From the IMG/VR virus record IMGVR_UViG_3300047300_000351, positions 1 through 32,575 of that record: DNA of 32,575 nt. The stretch is one strand, 5' to 3'. The position numbers and the translations under genes are program-made. The notes beneath the pieces were generated by a model that worked only from the letters and a program-made list of their open reading frames with translations, made no database searches and had not been told where the DNA came from. The stretch comes from a virus. This document shows positions 20,592 to 28,775 of the stretch, in pieces; position 1 is the first letter of the stretch, and each line of letters begins with the position of its first letter.

Positions 20592-20842
20592 TAGAATGGT
20601 GATGGGCTTGGTTTAGGTTCGTACGGGATGAGTTCAAGTTCTTTTACCCACAATGTATCGGGGTTTATTGTGTTTACCATTTCCTCGGTGCTTATTACCC
20701 AATTATCGTTGATGTCTTGAATTGGGTTATAGATGCTATCGGGTGCATAATAAACGCCAATGAGTTGGTCTTTTTGCTCTATGGTAAGCAATCCCACAAG
20801 CGTGGTGATATCTTCGGTTGTTATGGTTGATAGGGTTAGCAT
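20591..20842 (-). CDS. Hypothetical protein following the receptor-binding gene (83 aa)
   Basis: Unrecognised; it begins MLTLSTITTEDITTLVGLLT and ends in a Pro-rich tail (YEPKPSPSPF). The first half is helical and the second is rich in Trp, Asp and Asn. As the first gene after the fibre-like gene it may be a tail-fibre assembly or capping protein, but nothing in the sequence proves this. Confidence 0.55.
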   Translation of the reverse strand: MLTLSTITTEDITTLVGLLTIEQKDQLIGVYYAPDSIYNPIQDINDNWVISTEEMVNTINPDTLWVKELELIPYEPKPSPSPF

Positions 20843-22116
20843 TATACTTGGCGAGAAAGTGAAGTGTTGAAAGTTTGAACCGCATTATATAGGGCGGTTG
20901 CTTCGGTGTCGGTGAGGAATAACGAACCAAATGCAAATCTTAATTGCTTGTTATCATAATTAGTCAACGCAGGTCTTTGTCCTCCAAAAAATAAATTAGC
21001 TGCATCTATTGTTTGGTTAACAGTTGTTGTTCCTTTTTTTGTGCCATTAAAAAAGGCATTTCCATTTGTGCCATCCGAGTATTCATGAAACATGCCAAGG
21101 GCAGTACCATTATTTGCACTTGTCCCACCACTTGCATTCATTGGACGATAATATGTGTTATTATCGGTGTATCTTGGATAAATATGGAAATTAGGTCCAA
21201 AGCCAAAACCACCCGTAGAAGTTATATTGCTACCCGAATAAATACCGATACCACTATTGTTTGTTAGCAAATCAGTACCTCCGAGCAACTTCGTATCCAT
21301 ATACCCATTCGTTCCATTCGGTGTAGCCCCTTGATTACTAAATGTCCACCCTCCGTTAAACACACCCCTAAACGCTGCGTCACTATCTACGGGGTTAACA
21401 AGGTTGTATTTGAATTGGTTGGAGATATAGGATTGTTGGGTGGTTGCAATGGGTTGGTAGGTGGTTGCGGTTGAGCCGAGTTCGAGTTGTGCGCCCCAAA
21501 TATAGCAACTATTGTTTCCTATTTGTATTGCTAAACCTGTCTGCCCCGTTTGGCTTGCGAATGTCTTTGTGATAGAAATCCTATTCCAAGTGTTCGGAGT
21601 CAATGTATAACTTTGCCCAAATTCTGCACCGCCCCAAGCAAATAAAAACAACTGCATTGTAATAGCCGATGTGGCGTAAATGTAAACACTACCCGTTATT
21701 GTATTACTTCCCGCAACAACTGTGTTAATCGTGGTAGGATTATAATATCTTTTTGAACCATCACTCACGCTTGGCGATGAAGGGTTTGTTGTTCCCGTTA
21801 ATGTGGTTGCGGTCAATGTTCCATTGGGGGCAGTAAATGTACGAGGAGTAACTGTTGCGCCTGCATTTGACTGCCAAACTGCATTATCAAACGCCTCCGT
21901 ATAACTCAACAAATTCCTATTATCCGTAACAAACGGATAAACCGCCTTCATCTTTGACCATAGACCCGCAGATTTTAACGAGGTTACAAGCGTGTTGACG
22001 GCTTGTTGTTCGGTTGTTCCCGTGATGCCCGTTGCGGCAAAAAATGCGGATGCGGATGGATCGAATCCACCACCAAAATAATGGCCAACGCCAACACCTA
22101 CACTTGGCCCAATCAT
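20842..22116 (-). CDS. Receptor-binding or fibre-like protein (424 aa)
   Basis: Low-complexity Gly/Ser/Asn/Thr-rich protein. Residues about 65-225 resemble the carbohydrate-binding module often found in phage fibres: NLLSYTEAFDNAVWQSN, a beta-rich body, and the end signature IWGAQLELGSTATTYQPI. The C-terminal half (residues about 230-420) has a concanavalin/LamG-like look (GTNGYMDTKLLGGTDLLTNN, then NAFFNGTKKGTTTVNQTID). It is probably a surface protein that recognises host glycans. The start forms TAATG with the upstream 90-residue gene. Confidence 0.6.
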   Translation of the reverse strand: MIGPSVGVGVGHYFGGGFDPSASAFFAATGITGTTEQQAVNTLVTSLKSAGLWSKMKAVYPFVTDNRNLLSYTEAFDNAVWQSNAGATVTPRTFTAPNGTLTATTLTGTTNPSSPSVSDGSKRYYNPTTINTVVAGSNTITGSVYIYATSAITMQLFLFAWGGAEFGQSYTLTPNTWNRISITKTFASQTGQTGLAIQIGNNSCYIWGAQLELGSTATTYQPIATTQQSYISNQFKYNLVNPVDSDAAFRGVFNGGWTFSNQGATPNGTNGYMDTKLLGGTDLLTNNSGIGIYSGSNITSTGGFGFGPNFHIYPRYTDNNTYYRPMNASGGTSANNGTALGMFHEYSDGTNGNAFFNGTKKGTTTVNQTIDAANLFFGGQRPALTNYDNKQLRFAFGSLFLTDTEATALYNAVQTFNTSLSRQV

Positions 22117-22388
22117 TAGTAATTGTAAATTACAATCGAACCACTTGTTAAAGTGATGGAGGAAATATAACTACCATCGGGAACGGATATGTAAATACCT
22201 TGGTTGATACTTACGCCCGTTAATCCTAACGATGTCATCAAACTTGCCCCGCTTTGATCCAAACAAGCCGATACAACGGCGGTTGAATTGACTACAAATC
22301 CACGGAATCTTCCCGTTTTGGCAGTTGTATTGGCTACGATTGTACACCCAGTGTAGCCCGCTGAAAATGCTGATGCTGAAATACTCAT
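22116..22388 (-). CDS. Small structural-like protein before the fibre gene (90 aa)
   Basis: A Ser/Thr/Gly-rich beta-type protein beginning MSISASAFSAGYTGCTIVAN. It resembles small virion-surface or head-fibre proteins that precede fibre genes in Bacteroidota phages. No membrane segment or catalytic motif is visible. It follows a 21-bp AT-rich gap and is coupled to the fibre gene. Confidence 0.55.
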   Translation of the reverse strand: MSISASAFSAGYTGCTIVANTTAKTGRFRGFVVNSTAVVSACLDQSGASLMTSLGLTGVSINQGIYISVPDGSYISSITLTSGSIVIYNY

Positions 22389-22409
22389 ATCTATAAAACG
22401 ATTTTAATT

Positions 22410-22604
22410 TTAATTGTTAGGGGTTGCGTTGATTGGGCCAATTCCTTGCGCCCACAATGTACCATCGCAACATTTTTTTGAATATGTGTTTTTGTCTTTG
22501 CACAAACACGCCCGTGTTCCTCCACCTTGTGGGGAACTCCGTGATGGTGTTTTCCATCCGTTTTGTGTATTGTTTGGGTTGTTGGGATTGTTCCAATTGC
22601 TCAT
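22410..22604 (-). CDS. Small Cys-rich phage protein (64 aa)
   Basis: After an Asn/Pro-rich start, ACLCKDKNTYSKKCCDGTLW gives five cysteines in a compact domain, followed by AQGIGPI. This CLC...YS..CC...QGIG signature recurs in Bacteroidota phages in the structural region. Its function is unknown; disulfides or metal binding are possible. The ATG overlaps the stop of the upstream gene (ATGA). Confidence 0.7.
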   Translation of the reverse strand: MSNWNNPNNPNNTQNGWKTPSRSSPQGGGTRACLCKDKNTYSKKCCDGTLWAQGIGPINATPNN

Positions 22605-23110
22605 CGCTTTAATAGGGCTAATAAAAAGGTTAAAAGTAAAACCAAACCAATGCCCACTCCAACCATTTGCGGAACTTTTACCCGTTCTTGATATTGGATT
22701 TGTGGCACTCGGATGGTCTTTTGTATTCTAATCGTGTCGGGCTTGACAATCGTGCGTATTTTGATAATATCGTGGTCACGATAAACTATCGTTTTAACGC
22801 CTTCTTTTTCGATTGTGATGGTATCGGTCGTTTTTGTTACGAAAGTGTCGGAGAACTCAAAAGAATCACGAATAATGATGGTATCAATAGTGTGTATTGA
22901 TGGTTGAATCAACGATGGATTCTTTTTGATGGCTTTTTTCAAATGCCACTCCGCCGAACATCCCGTAAGCATCACCAAAATGATAATCAATTTCGCCTTG
23001 GTAAACAAATCACAATTCCCTGGCTTGACGATTTTCAATTCCGTGAAATACTTGGTCAATTTTTTGACCTTTTCTTCCTTGGGTTTATATGTCTTTTTTA
23101 CAAGTTCCAT
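22601..23110 (-). CDS. Candidate unimolecular spanin or lipoprotein with C-terminal membrane segment (169 aa)
   Basis: A hydrophobic stretch ending in a lipobox (IIILVMLTGC, Cys about 51) is followed by SAEWHLKKAIKKNPSL, a long beta/charged region rich in IRTIVKPDTIRIQ-type strands, and a C-terminal membrane segment (VGVGIGLVLLLTFLLALL). A lipid anchor at one end and a membrane segment at the other is the layout of unimolecular spanins. About 40 residues precede the hydrophobic segment from the ATG at 23110; a downstream TTG is a possible alternative start. It is some distance from the endolysin. Confidence 0.55.
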   Translation of the reverse strand: MELVKKTYKPKEEKVKKLTKYFTELKIVKPGNCDLFTKAKLIIILVMLTGCSAEWHLKKAIKKNPSLIQPSIHTIDTIIIRDSFEFSDTFVTKTTDTITIEKEGVKTIVYRDHDIIKIRTIVKPDTIRIQKTIRVPQIQYQERVKVPQMVGVGIGLVLLLTFLLALLKR

Positions 23111-23610
23111 GAAACATAGTTCGATGGGTTGGTATTGGGGTATTCCCCCGCTTCTTGGTTGGCGGTGTATTGTGAGAAATACTGTGGATAGTAACTCAAA
23201 TAATCAACCACCCTACGGCGATAAGTTTCCGCGATGTTTCTTTGGCGTTGTACCAATGCATCGATTTCGCTTTTATCGGGCAATGTGGTGTTTTCGGGGG
23301 AGTTACGCAAAATACCCGCGTTGGTTACCTCATATCCGTGGAATAATAACAAATCTGCCATGGCATAATGTATCAACATGGGTTGGATGTAATGTGATAC
23401 CAATGTTTCGTAATTCCCCGTCAATGTTCCCAATTCAACCTGCGTTAAAATGTAGCGATACAATTTCGTACCCAATAGTTCTTGCACCTGGATATCTTGG
23501 GCAATTTTGACAAAGGGATATATTTTGTCTACATCCACATTGCCACCCAATTGGGTGTACTTAAAAATCAACTCTTTGTCGACTAATAGAATATCATCGT
23601 TTGCGTACAT
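23098..23610 (-). CDS. Head-tail connector-like protein (170 aa)
   Basis: Helical protein (MYANDDILLVDKELIFKYTQ; IYPFVKIAQDIQVQELLGTKL; PMLIHYAMADLLLFHGYEV) with the plan of a gp6-like/DUF6712-type head completion protein. These sit under the portal as the first connector ring. It follows the portal gene directly (one base between the genes), which is the expected place. The family assignment is from pattern, not a search. Confidence 0.6.
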   Translation of the reverse strand: MYANDDILLVDKELIFKYTQLGGNVDVDKIYPFVKIAQDIQVQELLGTKLYRYILTQVELGTLTGNYETLVSHYIQPMLIHYAMADLLLFHGYEVTNAGILRNSPENTTLPDKSEIDALVQRQRNIAETYRRRVVDYLSYYPQYFSQYTANQEAGEYPNTNPSNYVSWNL

Positions 23611-23611
23611 C

Positions 23612-26116
23612 TTATTTGTTCTTTAATGATCCTTTGTTTGGCATATCAATTGGTCTTGTTTTGGCGGTTTCCCATCCGCTTGGTTTGAAAGGTACACCCG
23701 CCTCATCGGCACTTTTGTTGGATACCTCTTTGTAATTTTCAATGTTCCTATCCGTTCCGTTCTCATCGGGTTGTACGGGCAAGAATTTACCTTTTACTTG
23801 CTTACGCTTGAATGTCAATCGTTCCCATCGGTGATGGCAATTTACCCCACCTTTGTACTTCCAAATAGAATATGAACTTTGCCCACTCGGTGCGAATTGT
23901 CCGTTGACCCCCGCATCACCCATAGCGATAATATCCTCACGGCGATAAATTACTCCCCCTTTGGATTCTTGAACCATCGCAGTACAAAACTGCCTTGATT
24001 TGTCGGATACGAAATTAGGGCCGTACCGATAACGGATTTTGTACACCCCTTTATCGTCATTACTTTTTTTATTGGGGTTTTCATACGCCAAGTTAAATTT
24101 CATTTCTTCATCGGCATCCGTAACCTCGGTAACATCAACCAATTCCCATTCATCGGTGTTAATTGTTTCGCCTTTGCCTTTCAAATGTTCCAACCAATCG
24201 TTGGTTTGCTTATCGGTGATTTCAAATTGTACTCCGATGCCTCCCAATGCCTCGACAACATCCGAATTGTTGTCGTAGTGTTTACCCACGCCCAATTCTT
24301 TTACCTTGGCGATTTTGGCTTCGTTTGAACCCGTGGCAAAGACATGGCTATTTGGAATGCCTAAACGCGAAGCCACTTCCAACATCCCCTCTTTGGAATC
24401 ACGGGCGGATACGATGTAAACAACCGCACCACCTTGGATTTCTTTTTCTGCTAACTTCTTACCCCTTTCGGTTGACAAAGTATCGTCATAATCAAATGAC
24501 ACCTTTTTATCGGTTGCCAAATTGAGTTCTTTCAATTTGCTTTCTGCCCAACGGATACCCGCATCACCTCCCCAGGCATCCCACATCAATCCCCCACATC
24601 CTTCGGAATAGGGTACATCTTTGTTTTCTTGGTGTCTGCGAAACGCGGCCATCCTTGCAATGGTATCACGCGAAATGGGTTCACGATTTGCCAATTGGTT
24701 TGCACGGGTTTTGCCCACGGGTGTGCCACAATCTCCCCATCCGTTCTTCTCCGCCCATGCCAATGCTTTCTTTGCGTTGCTCACCGCCCCATCGGGATAG
24801 TCGGTGTATGATTCCAATTCGACTTTCCCTTCAAAATAGGAATAACAAATCGCCGTGGCTTGTTCCTCGGATTTCCCTTCACGAATTACCACGGGGATAC
24901 AACGCCCCAAAAAGTCATCTTCGGATTCACCCGCATTGGGCTTTACCAAATCAATCTTTTTTTTTTGACTGGCCAATGATACGCCAGTTTCTTCCTCACG
25001 GGTTTCATCATCAATGATGTTTCCACTCAAATCCGTGAACTCCAAAGGTTGTAAGGTCTTGAAATAAAGATTCAAATTGTACCCGTTGAAATTCAATACC
25101 TTGGTGACCGCATCGATAATCAATCGTTGGAATGGTCGAATAACCACATTGTCAAACAAGATGGCTGCGGTTTTCATTTCATCGGCATTGTTCCCAAATC
25201 CCGTTTGGTCTTTGATACCTAACAACATCGGAGAAACCACGCGATGTGCAACCATGATTTTTTGCATCGCCTCACCGCTCAAAAATTGGTATTGGTTGTG
25301 GGCATCGCTCAATTGTACGGGTGTAATGTCGGCACTTGTTTCCTTGCCATCATTCCATGAAATGATAAAACGACCTGCGTTGGAACTACCACCAAACTTT
25401 TGTTTGATTTGTGCTTCGATTGTGTCTTTTACCTCGGCGGGTGGTTGCCCATTGTTGAAGTTTATCAACATAGATGGTGCCAAACCATTCATGATATTGT
25501 TGATGTGGAAATTGGAAATCTCCGCCTCCAAGTTGGCATATTGCGTACCTCCTTGGTAGTCCACGGGTGCGAAGTAAAACGAACCCGTTGAATATGGTTT
25601 GATTGTCAATATACATTCATTCGCACTTTGATCATACCCAAAGGCACGAAACTCCTTGGGCTGATGGTTACGCTTCATGTTTGCCCAATCGGGGCAATAA
25701 TAGTATTTCTCGATTTCCCCTTTTTCGTTGCACTTGGCGGGGCGAAGGGTTTGTTGGGGGAAATGCTTGGCCATCACATACTTCTTGCGGTCTTTTGACT
25801 TCACAAGTTGGAATGATGCTTGACCCAACATCTTCAAATCCATTGCAACGGCACGAATATCATCGTTGGAAAACAACTTTTTGAATTCGATATACCCAGG
25901 CAAATCGCGTGATGCCTTTGTTACCTCCAATCCTTTTCCAAAGATTTGGTCAACAGTCCCTTTGATACAAGCGTTATTCGTGGGGCTTGAATGGTACAAA
26001 TCAATCAAGTATTGATAATAGTTGTTATCATCGCCATATTGCACCCAATCACGATTCTTTTGCTCGATAATCGATGGCGCGGTATATGATTGAAGTTGTA
26101 TAAAATCTAAATTCAT
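23612..26116 (-). CDS. Portal protein fused to HAD-like phosphatase and further C-terminal domains (834 aa)
   Basis: I start at the ATG at 26116, because it forms ATGA with the upstream gene; an ATG at 26218 would overlap that gene by 106 bp. Residues about 1-390 are a portal domain (NNACIKGTVDQIFGKGLEV, then VSPMLLGIKDQTGFGNNADE). Next come a GESEDDFLGRC...AICYS motif (396-425), a helical domain with LANREPISRDTIARMAAFRRH and WDAWGGDAGIRWA (446-532), then a HAD-type domain: FDYDDTLS (Asp542, Asp544), VSAR (Ser570), a Lys near 601-604 and HYDNNSD (Asp615, Asp619). The C terminus has FCTAMVQ and GGVNCHHRWER (CHH 760-762). All four HAD motifs are present. The portal would place the extra domains in the capsid or at the vertex; their roles are inference. 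Confidence 0.8.
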   Translation of the reverse strand: MNLDFIQLQSYTAPSIIEQKNRDWVQYGDDNNYYQYLIDLYHSSPTNNACIKGTVDQIFGKGLEVTKASRDLPGYIEFKKLFSNDDIRAVAMDLKMLGQASFQLVKSKDRKKYVMAKHFPQQTLRPAKCNEKGEIEKYYYCPDWANMKRNHQPKEFRAFGYDQSANECILTIKPYSTGSFYFAPVDYQGGTQYANLEAEISNFHINNIMNGLAPSMLINFNNGQPPAEVKDTIEAQIKQKFGGSSNAGRFIISWNDGKETSADITPVQLSDAHNQYQFLSGEAMQKIMVAHRVVSPMLLGIKDQTGFGNNADEMKTAAILFDNVVIRPFQRLIIDAVTKVLNFNGYNLNLYFKTLQPLEFTDLSGNIIDDETREEETGVSLASQKKKIDLVKPNAGESEDDFLGRCIPVVIREGKSEEQATAICYSYFEGKVELESYTDYPDGAVSNAKKALAWAEKNGWGDCGTPVGKTRANQLANREPISRDTIARMAAFRRHQENKDVPYSEGCGGLMWDAWGGDAGIRWAESKLKELNLATDKKVSFDYDDTLSTERGKKLAEKEIQGGAVVYIVSARDSKEGMLEVASRLGIPNSHVFATGSNEAKIAKVKELGVGKHYDNNSDVVEALGGIGVQFEITDKQTNDWLEHLKGKGETINTDEWELVDVTEVTDADEEMKFNLAYENPNKKSNDDKGVYKIRYRYGPNFVSDKSRQFCTAMVQESKGGVIYRREDIIAMGDAGVNGQFAPSGQSSYSIWKYKGGVNCHHRWERLTFKRKQVKGKFLPVQPDENGTDRNIENYKEVSNKSADEAGVPFKPSGWETAKTRPIDMPNKGSLKNK

Positions 26117-26460
26117 AAGGTTTTCCAATTCGGTGTTCCTGGGGCCGTCGTTGTAAACTGCTTCCAAGTATTGTAAATGTTTGCCGTTCCCGTAATCCAA
26201 TAGCCCAATGCTTCCCACATCAACACATTTCCGTTGTAAACACGAAACAACAATTCATCGGTATTCTTTGCCACCGCATCGATGTTGGTCAATGTGGGCA
26301 AATTCATGGTGATGAAGGAGTATGATTTGTTACAAGCGGTTGTGGTTGATACCATTGTTTTGGTTGGTTTGTGCCATACCTCAATGGTTGCGGTTGATAC
26401 GCCCTCAAAATCCACGAATGGTGTGAATGTGATTGTGGTGGATGTATCGTTAATGTGCAT
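26113..26460 (-). CDS. Hypothetical structural-region protein (115 aa)
   Basis: A beta-rich small protein beginning MHINDTSTTITFTPFVDFEG and ending APGTPNWKTL. The pattern (Thr/Trp/Tyr-rich strands, no membrane segment) suggests a virion or decoration protein. It follows the terminator of the tail-tube-like gene and is coupled by ATGA to the portal, so it may start the portal transcription unit. The leader contains no clear promoter. Confidence 0.55.
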   Translation of the reverse strand: MHINDTSTTITFTPFVDFEGVSTATIEVWHKPTKTMVSTTTACNKSYSFITMNLPTLTNIDAVAKNTDELLFRVYNGNVLMWEALGYWITGTANIYNTWKQFTTTAPGTPNWKTL

Positions 26461-26492
26461 ATCAATAAAACGTCAAATTGATTTTTTGTTGC

Positions 26493-26521
26493 AAAAAGAA
26501 AACCCCCACCAATGGTGAGGG
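26493..26521 (-). terminator. Intrinsic terminator after the tail-tube-like gene
   Basis: On the minus strand CCCTCACC-ATT-GGTGGGGG, an 8-bp stem with one T-G pair and a 3-base loop, followed by TTTTCTTTTT. It lies about 30 bases after the stop at 26551. Confidence 0.85.
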
Positions 26522-26550
26522 CTTCCGTCAATCTATGAACTAAACTAAAA

Positions 26551-27117
26551 TTAAGCCGCTAAAACTGGAGTGATTACGCTCGAAATCTCGGAGTAATTGT
26601 CGGCATCAACGGGTGCAGGTGGGTTGGGTTCGCTTGACATGAAAGTCAAAGTGTTCAAACGAGCATCGCCCATTTGTACGCCCCATGATGAAGTTCCACC
26701 ATTGGCATCACAACCAAGGGTTTCACCAATCAACCAAAATTGGTCGTTTCTATCCCACACGATGATTTGCCATCTACCTTGTGCCAATACTTTCAAAGTA
26801 TCCATGTCGGCATCGCCCGTTACGGGAGTTTTACCACTTGGCTTGAATGACAAAGTGAAGGTTGTTTCGTATGCGTTTGTTCCGTTGTCGCGTGATGCAA
26901 TCACGGCGGTTTCCATGGTTGACAAACCCTTCAACTCCCAAAAAGGTGCTGAAATTGGGGTGGTGTTTGTACCATTGTCAATCAAGGTTACCAAACCACT
27001 AACGCTTTTTGTTACGCGGTTAGCAAATTCAAATGGTACGAAGAACGCACCTTTCAAACCACCAACAAATTGTTTACATGGTTCGTATCTTCCTAATAAT
27101 GTTCCACAACTTGGCAT
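26551..27117 (-). CDS. Probable major tail tube protein (188 aa)
   Basis: MPSCGTLLGRYEPCKQFVGG starts a compact protein with NGTNAYETTFTLSFKPSGKT, QIIVWDRNDQFWLIGETLG and a late LNTLTFMSSEPNPPAP. The beta-sandwich pattern with a Pro-rich end is like tail tube proteins of Bacteroidota siphophages. It stands alone between two terminators and has an A-rich leader, which suits a highly expressed structural protein. A decoration or head protein is the main alternative, as it sits between capsid and portal genes. Confidence 0.5.
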   Translation of the reverse strand: MPSCGTLLGRYEPCKQFVGGLKGAFFVPFEFANRVTKSVSGLVTLIDNGTNTTPISAPFWELKGLSTMETAVIASRDNGTNAYETTFTLSFKPSGKTPVTGDADMDTLKVLAQGRWQIIVWDRNDQFWLIGETLGCDANGGTSSWGVQMGDARLNTLTFMSSEPNPPAPVDADNYSEISSVITPVLAA

Positions 27118-27138
27118 TTTCTTATATATTATATGGTT

Positions 27139-27169
27139 AAAAAAAAGGGGTGGGTGTTAGGCCCACCCC
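27139..27169 (-). terminator. Strong intrinsic terminator after the major capsid gene
   Basis: On the minus strand GGGGTGGG-CCTAACA-CCCACCCC, a perfect 8-bp GC-rich stem, followed by eight T. It lies 24 bases after the capsid stop. Confidence 0.9.
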
Positions 27170-27192
27170 ATAGTTTTATGTTTTACCTCAAA

Positions 27193-28113
27193 TTAGGTTA
27201 CATTAATTACAACTTGTTGAGTTGGGTTGGTTGCAATGATACCACCAGTGAAACGCATGATTACACGAACATTTTGTGAACCATCGATATCGCTCATGTC
27301 GATAACCTTCACTTCGTTGTAGTCGCTCAACAAACCAGTACCGAAGTGCAAATCACTCTTCATACCCAATACGCAGTCGTAGTCGTTAAGCCCAGGACAC
27401 ATGGTTACGGGGATACCTTGGAAGTTCATTGGCTTCTCACCAACATAGAATTGGAAGTTGTAGTTACCAGCAGACAATGCGGCTTGGTAGGCTTTCATTG
27501 TGCCTGGGCCAACATAGTATTGGTAACCTTCTTTTCCGTACAATGCGGCGGGTGAGTAATCCAAAGCCTCTTGCAAACGAGCAACAACATTTGAACCAGT
27601 TGTAGCACCAGAGAAAGGACGAGTGATTGCGCTATTGTCGATAAGGTATTGAACCATACCACCAGTGTACCAAAGGTTTGATTTCCAAATACCAATTTCG
27701 TTGGCTTGGGCAACCTCAGCAGCGGTTTGAGCAATTACGAACTCTTCAAAAGTTGGGGGCATTTTTTCAAATGCGCTGAATCCCGCTTGTGCAGATTCCC
27801 ATGTTGTACGCAATTGGTTTTTGCACAACTGCAAGTTCACTTGCTTCTCGGTGGTGGTCAACACATATTCGCCCAAAGTTACTGAACTTGAATCGGTGAA
27901 ATCACAAGTCGCAGCGGCGATGTCGATTGAGTTTTGATAGTTACGGATAACTTCTTTGTACGCTACATTGGGGTGCAATGTAATCAATTCTTTTGCCAAG
28001 GTTTCGCCAGACAAAAGGGCGGCCGCAATGTATTTGTTGCTAAATAAACCCGCGTAGGTATTTGGCGATACAGTTGGGCCACTCAAATGGGTTTTGATAA
28101 GATTATTTTTCAT
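27193..28113 (-). CDS. Major capsid protein, HK97-type (306 aa)
   Basis: It begins MKNNLIKTHLSGPTVSPNTY. An N-terminal arm is followed by a helix (LAKELITLHPNVAYKEVIRN), a strand-rich central part with FTDSSSVTLGEYVLTT, the long helical region ANEIGIWKSNLWYTGGMVQYL, and a late region YYVGPGTMKAYQAALSAGNY then IPVTMCPGLNDY. These are the pieces of an HK97-type capsid subunit. It directly follows a protease and a scaffold-like protein and is followed by a strong terminator. The exact family match would need a structure-based search. Confidence 0.75.
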   Translation of the reverse strand: MKNNLIKTHLSGPTVSPNTYAGLFSNKYIAAALLSGETLAKELITLHPNVAYKEVIRNYQNSIDIAAATCDFTDSSSVTLGEYVLTTTEKQVNLQLCKNQLRTTWESAQAGFSAFEKMPPTFEEFVIAQTAAEVAQANEIGIWKSNLWYTGGMVQYLIDNSAITRPFSGATTGSNVVARLQEALDYSPAALYGKEGYQYYVGPGTMKAYQAALSAGNYNFQFYVGEKPMNFQGIPVTMCPGLNDYDCVLGMKSDLHFGTGLLSDYNEVKVIDMSDIDGSQNVRVIMRFTGGIIATNPTQQVVINVT

Positions 28114-28124
28114 TTTTGTGGTTG

Positions 28125-28766
28125 TTAGAAAAGTTGGTTAAATACTCGGTCTTTGATAGTTTCTTCACGCTTGGCACCCAATTTGAAAAGCAACTTGCTT
28201 TCGGTGGCGTTTGCCTCGGGGTTGAATGCGGTGTGGGGGGCGGGTTCGTTGGACAATCTCTCCATCAATTCCTCATTTTGTGCTGACAATGCAACCTTTT
28301 CGGCTTCCAATGCGCTCAAACGGGCTTCAAACTTCGCTTCCAATTCTTTGATTTGTGCGGAGAAATATGATTCTTCCATCTCGGTTTTGGTTTTCACAGT
28401 TTTTTTGGGCTTGGCCATCTCCTCAACGATTTGGTCTTTCATTGGCATATCCTCGGCAACAACTTCTTCTTCAACGATTTCGGCTTCGGGTTTTTCTTCT
28501 TCCTTCTTGGCAATCTCAACGATTGTTCCGTTTTCGTCTACTTCGATTTTGTTACCATCTTCCAAAATGAATTCACCTTGTGGGGCGGGGATTTTACCAT
28601 CCTCGGTTACAATGAATACCGCTTGACCTACTTCAAAGGCATCGGCCTCAAAGATGGCTTGACCATCCTCGGTTTTAACTTGTGCCAATTCAACCGCAAC
28701 GGGTTCTTCGGCAATGCCGAGTTTCACCATGATGCGATCCAAAATTGTTTCTGCTTTCATACTCAT
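28125..28766 (-). CDS. Scaffold-like or capsid-assembly protein (213 aa)
   Basis: It begins MSMKAETILDRIMVKLGI, has two short beta repeats (FIVTEDGKIPAPQGEFIL; IEVDENGTIVEI), an acidic Glu-rich stretch (EEEKPEAEIVEEEVVAED), then a long coiled coil (EELMERL). Its place between protease and capsid is that of a scaffold that is removed after head assembly. The C-terminal KDRVFNQLF ends 11 bases before the capsid ATG. A second ATG (28760) is close to the first. Confidence 0.65.
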   Translation of the reverse strand: MSMKAETILDRIMVKLGIAEEPVAVELAQVKTEDGQAIFEADAFEVGQAVFIVTEDGKIPAPQGEFILEDGNKIEVDENGTIVEIAKKEEEKPEAEIVEEEVVAEDMPMKDQIVEEMAKPKKTVKTKTEMEESYFSAQIKELEAKFEARLSALEAEKVALSAQNEELMERLSNEPAPHTAFNPEANATESKLLFKLGAKREETIKDRVFNQLF

Positions 28767-28775
28767 AAAACTTTA

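Noticed and set aside
26117-26218. Portal start at the upstream ATG (26218)
   Set aside because: It would overlap the preceding gene by 106 bp. The ATG at 26116 forms an ATGA junction like most other gene pairs here.
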